Origin: Devosia neptuniae
GTDB lineage: Bacteria > Pseudomonadota > Alphaproteobacteria > Rhizobiales > Devosiaceae
Length of the DNA stretch: 64,000 nucleotides
Reading direction: 5' to 3'
Assembly (NCBI RefSeq): GCF_025452235.1
Contig: NZ_CP104965.1
Coordinates: forward strand, 2,042,501-2,106,500
Below the pieces are notes generated by a model. The model did not search any database. It was not told the origin of the DNA and worked only from the letters and a program-made list of their open reading frames with translations. Within the stretch, counting starts at the first letter, position 1. Each line of letters begins with the position of its first letter. The position numbers were made by a program, and so were the translations under genes. Positions 7,992 through 16,430 of the stretch are shown one piece after another.

Positions 7992-8330
7992 ATGCAACGC
8001 TTCCGGCAAATAGCCAAGGGGGAAGACGCCCCCGATGCCGTCACCATCGGCATCGAACGCGACGCAGCGGGCGCCATTCTGGCGGCCGTATGGTGGCCAT
8101 CGCGGGGTGATGTGGACGCCGATGAGGTGACCTATCACTCCGTCGCCGAAGCGTTCGACGCGGCGCAGGCCGCCAAGGATCTGCACGGCTTTGCCGAAAT
8201 CGTGGTGACGCTGCAAAGCGATGATCTGTGGCGTCCCGAATGGGGCGAATTGCAGCCGGCGGGCGCGGCATTGAGCGAGGACGAAGTCTTCGAGCTGGCC
8301 CGCGCCACCGAGGCCAGCCGCGATGCCTGA
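7992..8330 (+). CDS. Hypothetical protein
   Basis: A 112-residue soluble protein with an excellent AGGAGG Shine-Dalgarno sequence at 7981-7986. It has no signal peptide or membrane helix. The sequence alternates strands and helices (VTIGIERDAAGAILAAVWWP, then AEAFDAAQAAKDLHGFAEIVV), suggesting a small alpha/beta domain. It is spaced closely before the cysteine hydrolase gene and may share its transcript. No family was recognised. Confidence 0.7.
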   Translation: MQRFRQIAKGEDAPDAVTIGIERDAAGAILAAVWWPSRGDVDADEVTYHSVAEAFDAAQAAKDLHGFAEIVVTLQSDDLWRPEWGELQPAGAALSEDEVFELARATEASRDA

Positions 8331-8355
8331 CCCCGGCATGGTTTAGCGGAGATCG

Positions 8356-8964
8356 ATGGTGCTGGATCGCGAACTGGATCGCCGCTGGGCTCATATCTGC
8401 GTCGACATGCAATCGCTGTTCGCCGAGGAAACCGATTGGCACGCGCCATGGCTCAAGCGTGTGCTGCCGGCGGTGGAAATGCTGGTGGAACGATCGGCCG
8501 AGCGCACCATCTTCACCCGCTTCGTGCCGCCGGAAACGCCCGCCCATGCCGTGGGCGCCTGGCAGGATTATTACCGGCGCTGGCCCGACATGACGCGCGA
8601 GAAATTGCCGCCCGAGCTTATCGACCTCACTCCGCCGCTCAAGCGGTTCGTGCCCCCGGCGCGGACCTTTGACAAGTCCATCTATTCGCCCTGGCTGGCC
8701 GGCAATTTGCACGGCTTACTGCAATCGGCTGGGATAACTACCCTGGTGGTCAGTGGCGGGGAAACCGATGTCTGCGTGCTGGCCACGGTGCTGGGCGCCA
8801 TCGATCTGGGTTATCGTGTGATATTGCCGCTCGATGCGCTGTTCGGTTCGGCCGACGCCACCCATGACGCCATGATCGGCATCTATCGCAGCCGCTTCCA
8901 GGTGCAATTGAGCATTACCAGCGTGGAGGAATTGTTCGAGTTCTGGCGGGAGGAGGCGATATGA
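8356..8964 (+). CDS. Isochorismatase-like cysteine hydrolase
   Basis: 202 residues with the full catalytic triad of the isochorismatase/nicotinamidase superfamily: Asp17 (CVDMQ), Lys107 (RTFDKSIYS) and Cys140 (GGETDVCVLATV). The last motif is the typical nucleophile loop after a cis-peptide. Members hydrolyse amides or enol ethers; the substrate here is unknown. The stop overlaps the start of the LLM oxidoreductase gene (ATGA), so the two are translationally coupled. Their position opposite trehalose genes suggests a conserved neighbourhood rather than a proven shared pathway. Confidence 0.88.
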   Translation: MVLDRELDRRWAHICVDMQSLFAEETDWHAPWLKRVLPAVEMLVERSAERTIFTRFVPPETPAHAVGAWQDYYRRWPDMTREKLPPELIDLTPPLKRFVPPARTFDKSIYSPWLAGNLHGLLQSAGITTLVVSGGETDVCVLATVLGAIDLGYRVILPLDALFGSADATHDAMIGIYRSRFQVQLSITSVEELFEFWREEAI

Positions 8965-9926
8965 CGGCTTTGGGCTATCACGCCTCGCATGAGCAATTCT
9001 CGCCCTCAGCCCTGCTCGACTACGTCCGGCAAGCCGAGGCGGCCGGGTTCGATTGCGCAAAATCCTCCGATCATTTCCATCCCTGGAGCGAACGGCAGGG
9101 CCAGTCCGGTTTTGCCTGGTCGTGGCTGGGCGCGGCCATGCAGGCCACGTCATTGCCCTTCGGCATCATCTCGGCACCGGGCTATCGCTATCACCCCGCC
9201 ATTCTGGCGCAGGCTGCGGCAACCATTGCCGAGCTGTTTCCGCGCCGGCTCTGGCTGGCTTTGGGCAGCGGCGAGGCGCTCAATGAGGCCATTACCGGGC
9301 AGGCATGGCCGGACAAGGCGGAGCGCAATGCCCATCTGCTCGAATGCGTCGCGGTGATGCGGGCGCTGCTGGCCGGCGAGACCGTGACCCATCGGGGACG
9401 GGTGGACGTTGTCGAAGCGCGGCTTTATACGCGGCCCGCCGAACCGCTGCCGCTTTATGGCGCGGCCGTCACCCCGGAAACGGCTGCTTTCGTGGCCGGC
9501 TGGGCTGATGGCCTATTGACCATGGGCGGGGACATCGCGACCGTGCGGACGGTGCTCGAGGCCTTCCGCAGCAATGGCGGGGCGGGCAAGCCCGTGCATC
9601 TGCAACACGCTTTGTCCTGGGCGCCCACCGAAGCAGAAGCCCTGGCCAATGCGCTGGACCAATGGGGGCCGGTCGCGGCCGGCGGCGATGTCAGCTGGAA
9701 GCTCAGCCAGCCTTCCGAGTTTGACACGGTGGCACGTCTCGTCACCGAAGACGCCATTCGCCGCTGCGTGGCGGTATCGGCCGATCTGGGCCAGCACCGC
9801 CAATGGCTCGCCGACCTGATGGCGCTCGACGTCACGGCGGTGCAGCTGCATTGCGTGGGCCGCAACCAGCCCGAATTTATCGAGGCGTTCGGGGCGCACG
9901 TGCTGCCGGATCTGCGCGCGATCTAG
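8961..9926 (+). CDS. LLM-class flavin-dependent oxidoreductase (TIGR03885-like)
   Basis: 321 residues of luciferase-like monooxygenase TIM barrel. It begins with the beta-1 strand MTALGYHASHEQFSP and carries the motifs GFDCAKSSDHFHPW, LGSGEALNE and GWADGLLTMGG, which resemble the F420-dependent subgroup. I believe it matches the branch described as probable non-F420 flavin oxidoreductases (TIGR03885). The substrate is unknown. It overlaps the cysteine hydrolase gene by 4 bp, and its TAG stop shares the four bases CTAG (9923-9926) with the convergent treZ stop, so there is no room for a terminator between them. Confidence 0.85.
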   Translation: MTALGYHASHEQFSPSALLDYVRQAEAAGFDCAKSSDHFHPWSERQGQSGFAWSWLGAAMQATSLPFGIISAPGYRYHPAILAQAAATIAELFPRRLWLALGSGEALNEAITGQAWPDKAERNAHLLECVAVMRALLAGETVTHRGRVDVVEARLYTRPAEPLPLYGAAVTPETAAFVAGWADGLLTMGGDIATVRTVLEAFRSNGGAGKPVHLQHALSWAPTEAEALANALDQWGPVAAGGDVSWKLSQPSEFDTVARLVTEDAIRRCVAVSADLGQHRQWLADLMALDVTAVQLHCVGRNQPEFIEAFGAHVLPDLRAI

Positions 9927-11695
9927 GGATCGCGCTGCCAGGACCAGCATACGGCGCTCCACGCTCCCAGCCGCAGGACCTCGCCCTGCTGGGAGAATTC
10001 GCCGGTAGCGACAGGCGGGCCAGCAATGACGCAGGCAATATCGGCCGGCCGGTCCGCAGCATTGAGTGCCATGGTCAGCACGCCAGCCTCGAAAATCCAG
10101 CTGACGACGATGGCGGTGTCCTGCCGGCCGGTGCGGGCGTCGAGACATAGCGTGGCCGATAGCGGCCAGAGCAGGCTGCGCCGCCAGGACGCGAGCTTGC
10201 GAAAGCGCTCCAGCGCCGCGAGGCGTTCAGGATTGGTATAATCGGCCCAATCCAGCTTGGCGCTGTGGAAGGTCTCGGGCGCATTCGGATCGGGCAGGCC
10301 GCCATCCCTGACGTTTTCCTCGAAGGTTTCCCGCATCTGCTTATAGCGGTCCGCCCGTTTGGGTGCGGCGGCCGCCTCGGGCAGATCGATGAAAAACGGG
10401 AAGGGCGTGCGCAGATGCGCGTCCTCGCCCATGAAGAAGAGCGGGATTTGCGGCGCCAGCATCACCACGAAATGCAGGAAATCCAGCTTCTCGGCGCTGA
10501 TCCGGTCCGGCAGGCGCTTGGCATCCGCCCGATTGCCGATCTGGTCGTGGTTCTGCACATAGGACACAAAGGCATCGAGCGGCAGCCGGCTGGCCGGTTC
10601 GCCCCGGGTTGTGCCGTCGCTGTCGCCATCCGCCTCGCCATCATGCACGAAACCGTCGGCGAGGCCCTTTTCGAGGTCGGCTATGGCGTCCTTGGAGCCG
10701 TCGGCATAGCCGTTCTTGTCCTCGCCGGTGACGAGATAATTGAGCACGTGGTGAATGTCGTCATTCCACTGCGCGGAGAAATCCAGCGGCCGTCCCCGCT
10801 GGTCGCGGTCGAGCCAGGAGGCGATATTGTCCATGTTCTCGATGATCAGCTTGGCATCGCTTTTGACCGCGCGGGCCGATTTGGCGAGCCCTTTCAGAAA
10901 CACGCTGCGCGCGGCGGTCTTCATCTCATGCACGGAGTCAAAACGCAGGCCGTCGAAATCCAGCTCATCCAGCCACATGCGGGCGTTTTCGTAGTAGAAT
11001 TGCCGCACCATCTCGTGGGTGAAGTCGATGCCGGGGCCCCAGGGTGTCTCGACTTCATCGTCGAACCATTCCGACGCATAGCGCTGGATGAAATTGTCGA
11101 AATTGCCGAAATGATTGTAGACGACGTCAAGGATCAGGCAGAGCCCCAATTCATGGGCGCGGTCGACCAGCTGACGCAACTCGTCCCGGCTGCCATAGGC
11201 CTCGGCCGGGGCAAAGATCAGCGTGCCGTCATAGCCCCAATTGCGCGTGCCCGGAAATGCGTTGATCGGCATGATTTCGAGCGCGGTGAAACCGGCATCG
11301 CGGAAATGCTCAAGCCGGTTGGCCAGACCCCGGAAGGTGCCTTCGGGGGAAGCCGTGCCCACATGCACCTCGCACAAAATAGTCTCATGCCAGGGACGCA
11401 GTGGCTGGTCGCGGCCGCTCGGCTGTAACGGCGGCAACACAATGCTCCAGCCTGCCGTGCCGCCATCCTGCTGCCGCGCGGCGGGGTCGGGAAATTCCAG
11501 CTCGCCGGCGCGGAATTTGTAGCGTGTTCCCGCTCCGCAATCATCAACGCGCGCGGACCAGAATCCTTTCTCGCCTTTCTCGAGCGCAACAGGCGGTCTG
11601 TCGGGAAATATCACTTCAATAGTTTTGGCGCTGGGCGCCCAGAGGCGGAATTCGGTGGCCGAGCCCTCAAGACGGGGGCCGAAGAGAGACGTCAT
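9923..11695 (-). CDS. treZ: Malto-oligosyltrehalose trehalohydrolase (TreZ, GH13)
   Basis: 590 residues. An N-terminal beta-sandwich (FGPRLEGSATEFRLWAPSAKTIEVIF) is followed by a GH13 catalytic barrel. The GH13 motifs are in order: DVVYNHFG, GLRFDSVHEM with the nucleophile Asp, LIIENMDN with the acid/base Glu, and QNHDQIGNR. TreZ cuts the trehalose-capped end of malto-oligosaccharides to release trehalose. ATG 11695 gives the usual N-terminus; an earlier in-frame start would add 28 unrelated residues. The partner treY is absent from the window. The next genes upstream on this strand are a small unknown gene, another GH13 gene and an SDR, likely one stress or trehalose operon. Confidence 0.93.
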   Translation of the reverse strand: MTSLFGPRLEGSATEFRLWAPSAKTIEVIFPDRPPVALEKGEKGFWSARVDDCGAGTRYKFRAGELEFPDPAARQQDGGTAGWSIVLPPLQPSGRDQPLRPWHETILCEVHVGTASPEGTFRGLANRLEHFRDAGFTALEIMPINAFPGTRNWGYDGTLIFAPAEAYGSRDELRQLVDRAHELGLCLILDVVYNHFGNFDNFIQRYASEWFDDEVETPWGPGIDFTHEMVRQFYYENARMWLDELDFDGLRFDSVHEMKTAARSVFLKGLAKSARAVKSDAKLIIENMDNIASWLDRDQRGRPLDFSAQWNDDIHHVLNYLVTGEDKNGYADGSKDAIADLEKGLADGFVHDGEADGDSDGTTRGEPASRLPLDAFVSYVQNHDQIGNRADAKRLPDRISAEKLDFLHFVVMLAPQIPLFFMGEDAHLRTPFPFFIDLPEAAAAPKRADRYKQMRETFEENVRDGGLPDPNAPETFHSAKLDWADYTNPERLAALERFRKLASWRRSLLWPLSATLCLDARTGRQDTAIVVSWIFEAGVLTMALNAADRPADIACVIAGPPVATGEFSQQGEVLRLGAWSAVCWSWQRDP

Positions 11696-11799
11696 GGCGG
11701 GTTTCCAATTGGGAATGCAGCCATAAACGAGCGGACGCGGCGGAGCGTTCCGCGCTTGCTGTATGATCGGCGGCTGCATGCGCCGGGATCGGGGCCGCC

Positions 11800-11997
11800 C
11801 TATTCGGAACCGCGCTGGGAGGTCTTTTCGAGTTCGGCAACCTCGGCCAGCAATCGCTCGCGCGGCTGGCCGTCCGGTTGTGCGGGAGCCGATGCCTCGG
11901 CCAGCGCCTGGGCCAGCACTTCCTTGAGCCGATCGGGCCCCGCGGCATAATGCTGGTCCACCAAAACCTTGGCCAGCAGCGTGAAGTCGGTGGTCAT
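11800..11997 (-). CDS. Small hypothetical protein
   Basis: 65 residues, acidic and mostly helical (LAKVLVDQHYAAGPDRLKEV), with an AAGAGGTGAAACC Shine-Dalgarno region before ATG 11997. It has no signal peptide or membrane helix. It lies between two GH13 genes of the same orientation and is probably co-transcribed with them. No family was recognised. The good ribosome site and conserved-looking composition argue that it is real. Confidence 0.6.
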   Translation of the reverse strand: MTTDFTLLAKVLVDQHYAAGPDRLKEVLAQALAEASAPAQPDGQPRERLLAEVAELEKTSQRGSE

Positions 11998-12051
11998 GGT
12001 TTCACCTCTTCGTCTTGCCTGAGCTAAACGCGCCTTGATGGCAGCGGTTTC

Positions 12052-13698
12052 CTAAGCGGGCCAATTCCGCTTGGCGCCTTGCAGCCAGCGATACCCATAG
12101 GGCGGCAGGGACAATGCCAATGTGTCGTTGACATCGAACGTGTCCCGGCCAAGCAGATCGGATAGCTGGGCCGAGAAATGCTCGCCGAAGCCAAGCGCAA
12201 TATCCTGCTTCTGGCCGGACAGGTTATGGGCGAGCAGCACCAGATTGGCGCCATCGCCAACGGCCCTGACATGCACTGCCGGATTGTCGTTCGATACCGG
12301 CAAGGCGCGGCCGCGCAGCAGTTTGCTCACGCCGCGCTTGGCGCGGATCAGCGCCTTGACCTGGCCGAGCAGGGAGGCCGGATCGTCCGCCTGCTGCGCG
12401 ACATTGACGTGGGGATAAGCAAAGCGCCCCTCGTCGATCGCCGGCTGGATGAGCTTTGATGGTGCGGCTTTGGAAAAGCCGCCATTTTTGCCAGCGGTCC
12501 ATTGCATGGGTGAGCGGACCGACACGCGGTCGGGTTGGGAGAGATCGTCGCCCATGCCGATTTCATCGCCATAGACCAGCACGGAGGCGCCAGGCAGCGA
12601 CATGGTCAGGCTCAGCGCCATGGCGATGCGCTGGCGATTGCCATCCAGCATCGGGGCGATGCGCCGCCTGATGCCCCGGTCATGCACTACCGCCTTGGGG
12701 TCCTTGGCAAAGGCGGCAAAGGCCTCCGCCCTGACATCGGACGGCACCTGCGAGAAATCCAGCTCGTCCAGGTTGCGCAGGAAATTGGCCCAGCCACAAT
12801 CGGGCGGCGGCTCGGGCAACAGGTCCAGTGCCTCGGAAATGCGCCCGGCCTGTTCAGTGGCGAGCCCGGCAAAGACGTAGCAGGGAAGCAGGAAATTAAA
12901 GAGCAGGCCGAGCTGGTCGCCCTGGCCGAAATAGCGCCCGGTTTCGGCGGGTGGCAAATTGACCTCGCCCACCAGCAGGCCGCCTGGACGGCGGTCCTGA
13001 ATATAGGTGTTGAACCGTTGCAGCACGCCATCGGGATTGTCCGGATCGGCCGAGGATAACCCGTTCTGGCCGATGACGAAGGGAATGGCGTCCAGCCGGA
13101 ACCCGGCGACCCCCAGCGACAGCCAATAATCCATGACATGCTCGATGGCATCGAGCACGGCCGGATTGCCGGTATTGAGATCGGGCTGGAAGCGATAGAA
13201 CTTGTGATAATAAAAGGCATGCGCGACCTGGTCATAGGTCCAGATCGTGGGCTCGTCGTCGGGAAAGACCGACTGATCGTCGGGTTTAACGGGTGGGGCC
13301 TCCCCGCTCCAGACGTAATAATCCCGAAACCGGGAGCGCTCGTCGCGCCGTGCCGCCTCAAACCAGGGGTGCTCGTCGGAGGTGTGATTGACCACGAGGT
13401 CAATGATCACCCGGATACCCCGCTCGCCCGCTGCATGCAGGAAATCGAGAAAATCCTGGGTCGTGCCGAGCCGGGGGTCGATCCGGTAATAATCGCTGAC
13501 GTCATAGCCATTGTCCCGGCCGGGCGAGGCAAAGAACGGCAGTAGCCAGATGCAGGTCACGCCCAGATCGGACAGATAGGGGATTTTGCTGGTCAGGCCG
13601 GGAAAATCACCAATGCCGTCGCCATCGGCGTCAGCAAACCGCTTGACGTCGATGGCATAGAACACCGCATCGAGATACCAGGGTTCCTCATGCGCCAT
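12052..13698 (-). CDS. Trehalose-synthase-like alpha-amylase family protein (GH13)
   Basis: 548 residues with a full GH13 barrel: WYLDAVFYAIDVKRFADADG at the start (trehalose-synthase-like), DLVVNHTSDEHPWF, GFRLDAIPF with the nucleophile Asp, and VGEVN with the acid/base Glu. In the fourth conserved region the usual RNHDE reads RNLDE (WANFLRNLDELDFSQV): the stabilising Asp is kept but the conserved His is Leu. The protein may be a maltose/trehalose transglucosylase or a specialised alpha-glucosidase, and the His change makes a firm choice unsafe. The next gene upstream is an SDR one base away, so the two form an operon. Confidence 0.85.
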   Translation of the reverse strand: MAHEEPWYLDAVFYAIDVKRFADADGDGIGDFPGLTSKIPYLSDLGVTCIWLLPFFASPGRDNGYDVSDYYRIDPRLGTTQDFLDFLHAAGERGIRVIIDLVVNHTSDEHPWFEAARRDERSRFRDYYVWSGEAPPVKPDDQSVFPDDEPTIWTYDQVAHAFYYHKFYRFQPDLNTGNPAVLDAIEHVMDYWLSLGVAGFRLDAIPFVIGQNGLSSADPDNPDGVLQRFNTYIQDRRPGGLLVGEVNLPPAETGRYFGQGDQLGLLFNFLLPCYVFAGLATEQAGRISEALDLLPEPPPDCGWANFLRNLDELDFSQVPSDVRAEAFAAFAKDPKAVVHDRGIRRRIAPMLDGNRQRIAMALSLTMSLPGASVLVYGDEIGMGDDLSQPDRVSVRSPMQWTAGKNGGFSKAAPSKLIQPAIDEGRFAYPHVNVAQQADDPASLLGQVKALIRAKRGVSKLLRGRALPVSNDNPAVHVRAVGDGANLVLLAHNLSGQKQDIALGFGEHFSAQLSDLLGRDTFDVNDTLALSLPPYGYRWLQGAKRNWPA

Positions 13699-13699
13699 G

Positions 13700-14593
13700 C
13701 TAGGCGATGCCCTTGCCGCCGGTGACGCCGAACACCTCGCCGGTTATGAAGCTGGCTTCCTGGGAGGCGAGCAGGACATAGATCGGCGCCAGTTCGACCG
13801 GCTGCCCCGGCCGGCCAAAGGCGCTGTCCTGCCCAAAGGTTTTGACCTTTTCGGGGAATTGGCCGCCGCTGGGCTGCAGCACCGTCCAAAACGGGCCCGG
13901 CGCCACTGCGTTGACGCGAATGCCTTTCTCGATCAACTGTTCGGCCAGCGCCTTGGTATAGGCCGCAATGCCGGCCTTGGTGGTGGCATAGTCGAGCAGG
14001 TGAGCCGATGGTTCATAAGCCTGGATCGAGGTGGTGGTGATCACCGCTGCGCCCGGCGGCAGATGCGGCGTCGCGGCTCGGGCCAGCCAGTGCAAAGCGT
14101 AAAGATTGGTCTTCAGCGTCTTGTCGAAATCGGCCGAGGTGACCTCCTCGACCGATTCGCGCGCTTGCTGCCGGGCGGCGTTGATGACCAGGATATCGAG
14201 CCCGCCCAATTGCTCCACCGCATCGGCGACGATGGATTGACAGGTTTGCTCATTGGAAATGTCGCCGGGCAGGGCCACGGCCTTGGTGCCGGCCTTTTCG
14301 ATATAGCCGATCACTTCATTGGCGTCCTCGATCTCCTCGGGCAGAAAATTGATCGCCACATCGGCGCCCTCGCGGGCATAGGCGATGGCGGCCGCCCGGC
14401 CGATGCCCGAATCGCCGCCGGTGATCAGCGCCTTGCGACCCAATAGCCGTCCGAAGCCGGCATAGCTCTCCTCGCCATGATCCGGCGCCGGCTCCATTTT
14501 GCCCACAATGCCCGGCGGCGATTGCGGCTGGGCGGGAAAGGGCGGAGCAGGATATTGGTAGCGGGGATCCTGCATGGTGAAGCGGTCGGGCAT
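13700..14593 (-). CDS. SDR family oxidoreductase (YhdF/glucose dehydrogenase-like)
   Basis: 297 residues. A Pro-rich N-terminal extension of about 45 residues precedes the Rossmann fold with the cofactor motif TGGDSGIGR (residues 58-66). Catalytic residues Ser189 (TTTSIQAY), Tyr202 and Lys206 (YATTK) are present, as is NAA at 138-140. This long-N-terminus subgroup is often annotated as a general-stress SDR (YhdF, YdaD) or glucose 1-dehydrogenase-like. GGAGGACAACC precedes ATG 14593. It appears to be the first gene of the trehalose-related operon, consistent with a stress role, though the substrate is not known. Confidence 0.88.
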   Translation of the reverse strand: MPDRFTMQDPRYQYPAPPFPAQPQSPPGIVGKMEPAPDHGEESYAGFGRLLGRKALITGGDSGIGRAAAIAYAREGADVAINFLPEEIEDANEVIGYIEKAGTKAVALPGDISNEQTCQSIVADAVEQLGGLDILVINAARQQARESVEEVTSADFDKTLKTNLYALHWLARAATPHLPPGAAVITTTSIQAYEPSAHLLDYATTKAGIAAYTKALAEQLIEKGIRVNAVAPGPFWTVLQPSGGQFPEKVKTFGQDSAFGRPGQPVELAPIYVLLASQEASFITGEVFGVTGGKGIA

Positions 14594-14742
14594 GGTTGTC
14601 CTCCGTGAAAAACTCCAGGGACCAATGCCTCAACGGCGCAAGTGTTCCCCACTCTTTCCACGCGCTTTGCCCTGCGCGCCGCTTCTGCATTGACCATTTT
14701 GCACGCGCGTGCAAAGACGGCTTTGCATTGGAGTTGACTAAG

Positions 14743-14829
14743 ATGAGCGTCGCGCTGGAGCAGACCATGGAAACCGCCGATCCGGCTTCGGCATGGATTT
14801 GGGAAGCCCGGCAGGGCCAGCCAGCGTGA
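14743..14829 (+). CDS. 28-residue ORF coupled to the phosphoesterase gene
   Basis: A short reading frame begins at ATG 14743 with TTGGAG about nine bases upstream and encodes 28 residues starting MSVALEQTMETADPASAWIW. Its TGA stop shares one base with the ATG of the metallophosphoesterase (TGATG at 14827-14831). The larger gene has no good Shine-Dalgarno sequence of its own, so re-initiation after this ORF would explain its translation. Whether the peptide itself has a function is unknown. Confidence 0.45.
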   Translation: MSVALEQTMETADPASAWIWEARQGQPA

Positions 14830-16430
14830 TGCGTTTTGCCGTTATTGCCGATCCGCATTTCCATGATGCCGAGTTCACCGGGGCCGGCGATCAGCTGTTC
14901 CTGCGCAGCTTGATCGACACGGCTGAATCCACCCGCGTGTTCAACGAAAGCGCGCCGGCCTTCCGCGCTGCACTCGACCAGATTGCCGCCGATGGCATCA
15001 AGACGGTCATTATCGTGGGCGATCTGACCGATGACGGGCAGGGCTATGCGGTGGATGGCGCCGTGGCTTTGCTCGAGAGCTACACGGCCAGGTTTGGCAT
15101 GCGCTTCTTCATGACGGTGGGCAATCATGACCTGTTCGCCCGCGCCGGGCGACATCAATCCAAGCGCATCCTGCGTGCCGACGGGCGCTATGACCTGGTG
15201 ACCAGCGATGTTGCGGCAAGCGATCCGCAGGCCGCGGGCCAGGTGGTGACCGACGCCATGTTTGCCGGCGGTTACGATCGCGTGCTGCCCGCCTTGGGCC
15301 AGATGGGCTTCATGCGCCACCCCGCGGATATCCACTGGGAAAGCCCCTTTGGCAGCGACGATGCGCTGGCCAGCCGGCTTTATACCGCAACCTCAGAAGA
15401 CGGCAGCCAGAGCGTGGACATGGTCGACGCCTCCTATCTGGTGGAGCCGGCGCCGGGCCTGTGGCTGCTCTCACTCGACGCCAATATCTATCGCCCCGAA
15501 GGCGACGGCTTTGCCGATTGCTCGGAGGCGGGCTGGAACGCAGCGCTGGAGCTCAAGCCGCATCTATTGGCCTGGACCGCCGATGTCGCCGCTCGGGCGC
15601 AGCAATTGGGCAAGCAATTGATGGTGTTCTCGCACTATCCGGTGGTCGATCCGCTCAATGGCACGATTGACGAAGAACTGGCCCTGCTCGGCAAGACCAC
15701 ATTCGCGCGCCGCATGCCGGCGCCGGCCGTGTCGGAAGCGTTCCTCGAGGCGGGGGTGAAACTGCATTTCAGCGGCCATTGGCATATCAACGACACGGCG
15801 CGCTTCGCCGATGATGGTAGCTATCTGCTCAATTTGGCGGTGCCGGCGCCGGTGGCGTTTCCGCCGGCCTACAAGCTCTGCGAATTGTCGGCGGAAACGC
15901 TGCAGGTCGACACCGTGATGCTGCGCGATGTGGCCGGCTATGATGTGGGCTTTGCCCGCTATGCCGCCGAATGCGCGGTGACGGGCTATGACGATGAGGG
16001 GCTGCGCGCGGCAGGCGATCATTTCGGCTTCATCAGCCGGCATCTCGATCTCCTGGTGCGCGATCGCTACCTGCCGCGCGAATGGCCCGAGGACCTGCGC
16101 CGCATGGTCGAAAGCGTCAATCTTGGCGCTTTGGCCCGACTGGCCGGGGGCGCGCTGGCGCCCGACATGGCGGCATTGCCGTTCATGGCGGCGGTAGTGG
16201 ATTGGTACAAGCTGCGCAAGGCCAGCGATCTGACGCTGGCCGATATCGGGGCCACCCGGCTGGCCGCCTATGCCGATCTCGCCGCGCTGTTTGCCACGCG
16301 CGATTGGCCGGAGGGATCGGTCGAGCGGCAGCTGGGCCGGTTTTTCGGCATGATGGTGCGCTATGGGACCCGGCTGCCCGCCACGCGCTTCAAGGTGGAT
16401 CTCGCCAGCGGGGCGGTGACCGCCGACTAA
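14829..16430 (+). CDS. Calcineurin-like metallophosphoesterase
   Basis: 533 residues. The metal-binding motifs of the calcineurin-like family appear in order: ADPHFHD (Asp8, His10), VGDLTDDG, GNHDLFAR, VFSHYPVV and FSGHWH. Together they build a two-metal active site for phosphomonoester or phosphodiester hydrolysis. There is no signal peptide, so it is cytoplasmic. The C-terminal 170 residues are helical and unassigned. The start is the ATG at 14829; a GTG one codon earlier is possible. Translation is probably coupled to the 28-residue ORF. Its TAA stop overlaps the stop of the convergent ABC ATPase gene at 16427-16430. The substrate is not predictable. Confidence 0.88.
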   Translation: MRFAVIADPHFHDAEFTGAGDQLFLRSLIDTAESTRVFNESAPAFRAALDQIAADGIKTVIIVGDLTDDGQGYAVDGAVALLESYTARFGMRFFMTVGNHDLFARAGRHQSKRILRADGRYDLVTSDVAASDPQAAGQVVTDAMFAGGYDRVLPALGQMGFMRHPADIHWESPFGSDDALASRLYTATSEDGSQSVDMVDASYLVEPAPGLWLLSLDANIYRPEGDGFADCSEAGWNAALELKPHLLAWTADVAARAQQLGKQLMVFSHYPVVDPLNGTIDEELALLGKTTFARRMPAPAVSEAFLEAGVKLHFSGHWHINDTARFADDGSYLLNLAVPAPVAFPPAYKLCELSAETLQVDTVMLRDVAGYDVGFARYAAECAVTGYDDEGLRAAGDHFGFISRHLDLLVRDRYLPREWPEDLRRMVESVNLGALARLAGGALAPDMAALPFMAAVVDWYKLRKASDLTLADIGATRLAAYADLAALFATRDWPEGSVERQLGRFFGMMVRYGTRLPATRFKVDLASGAVTAD

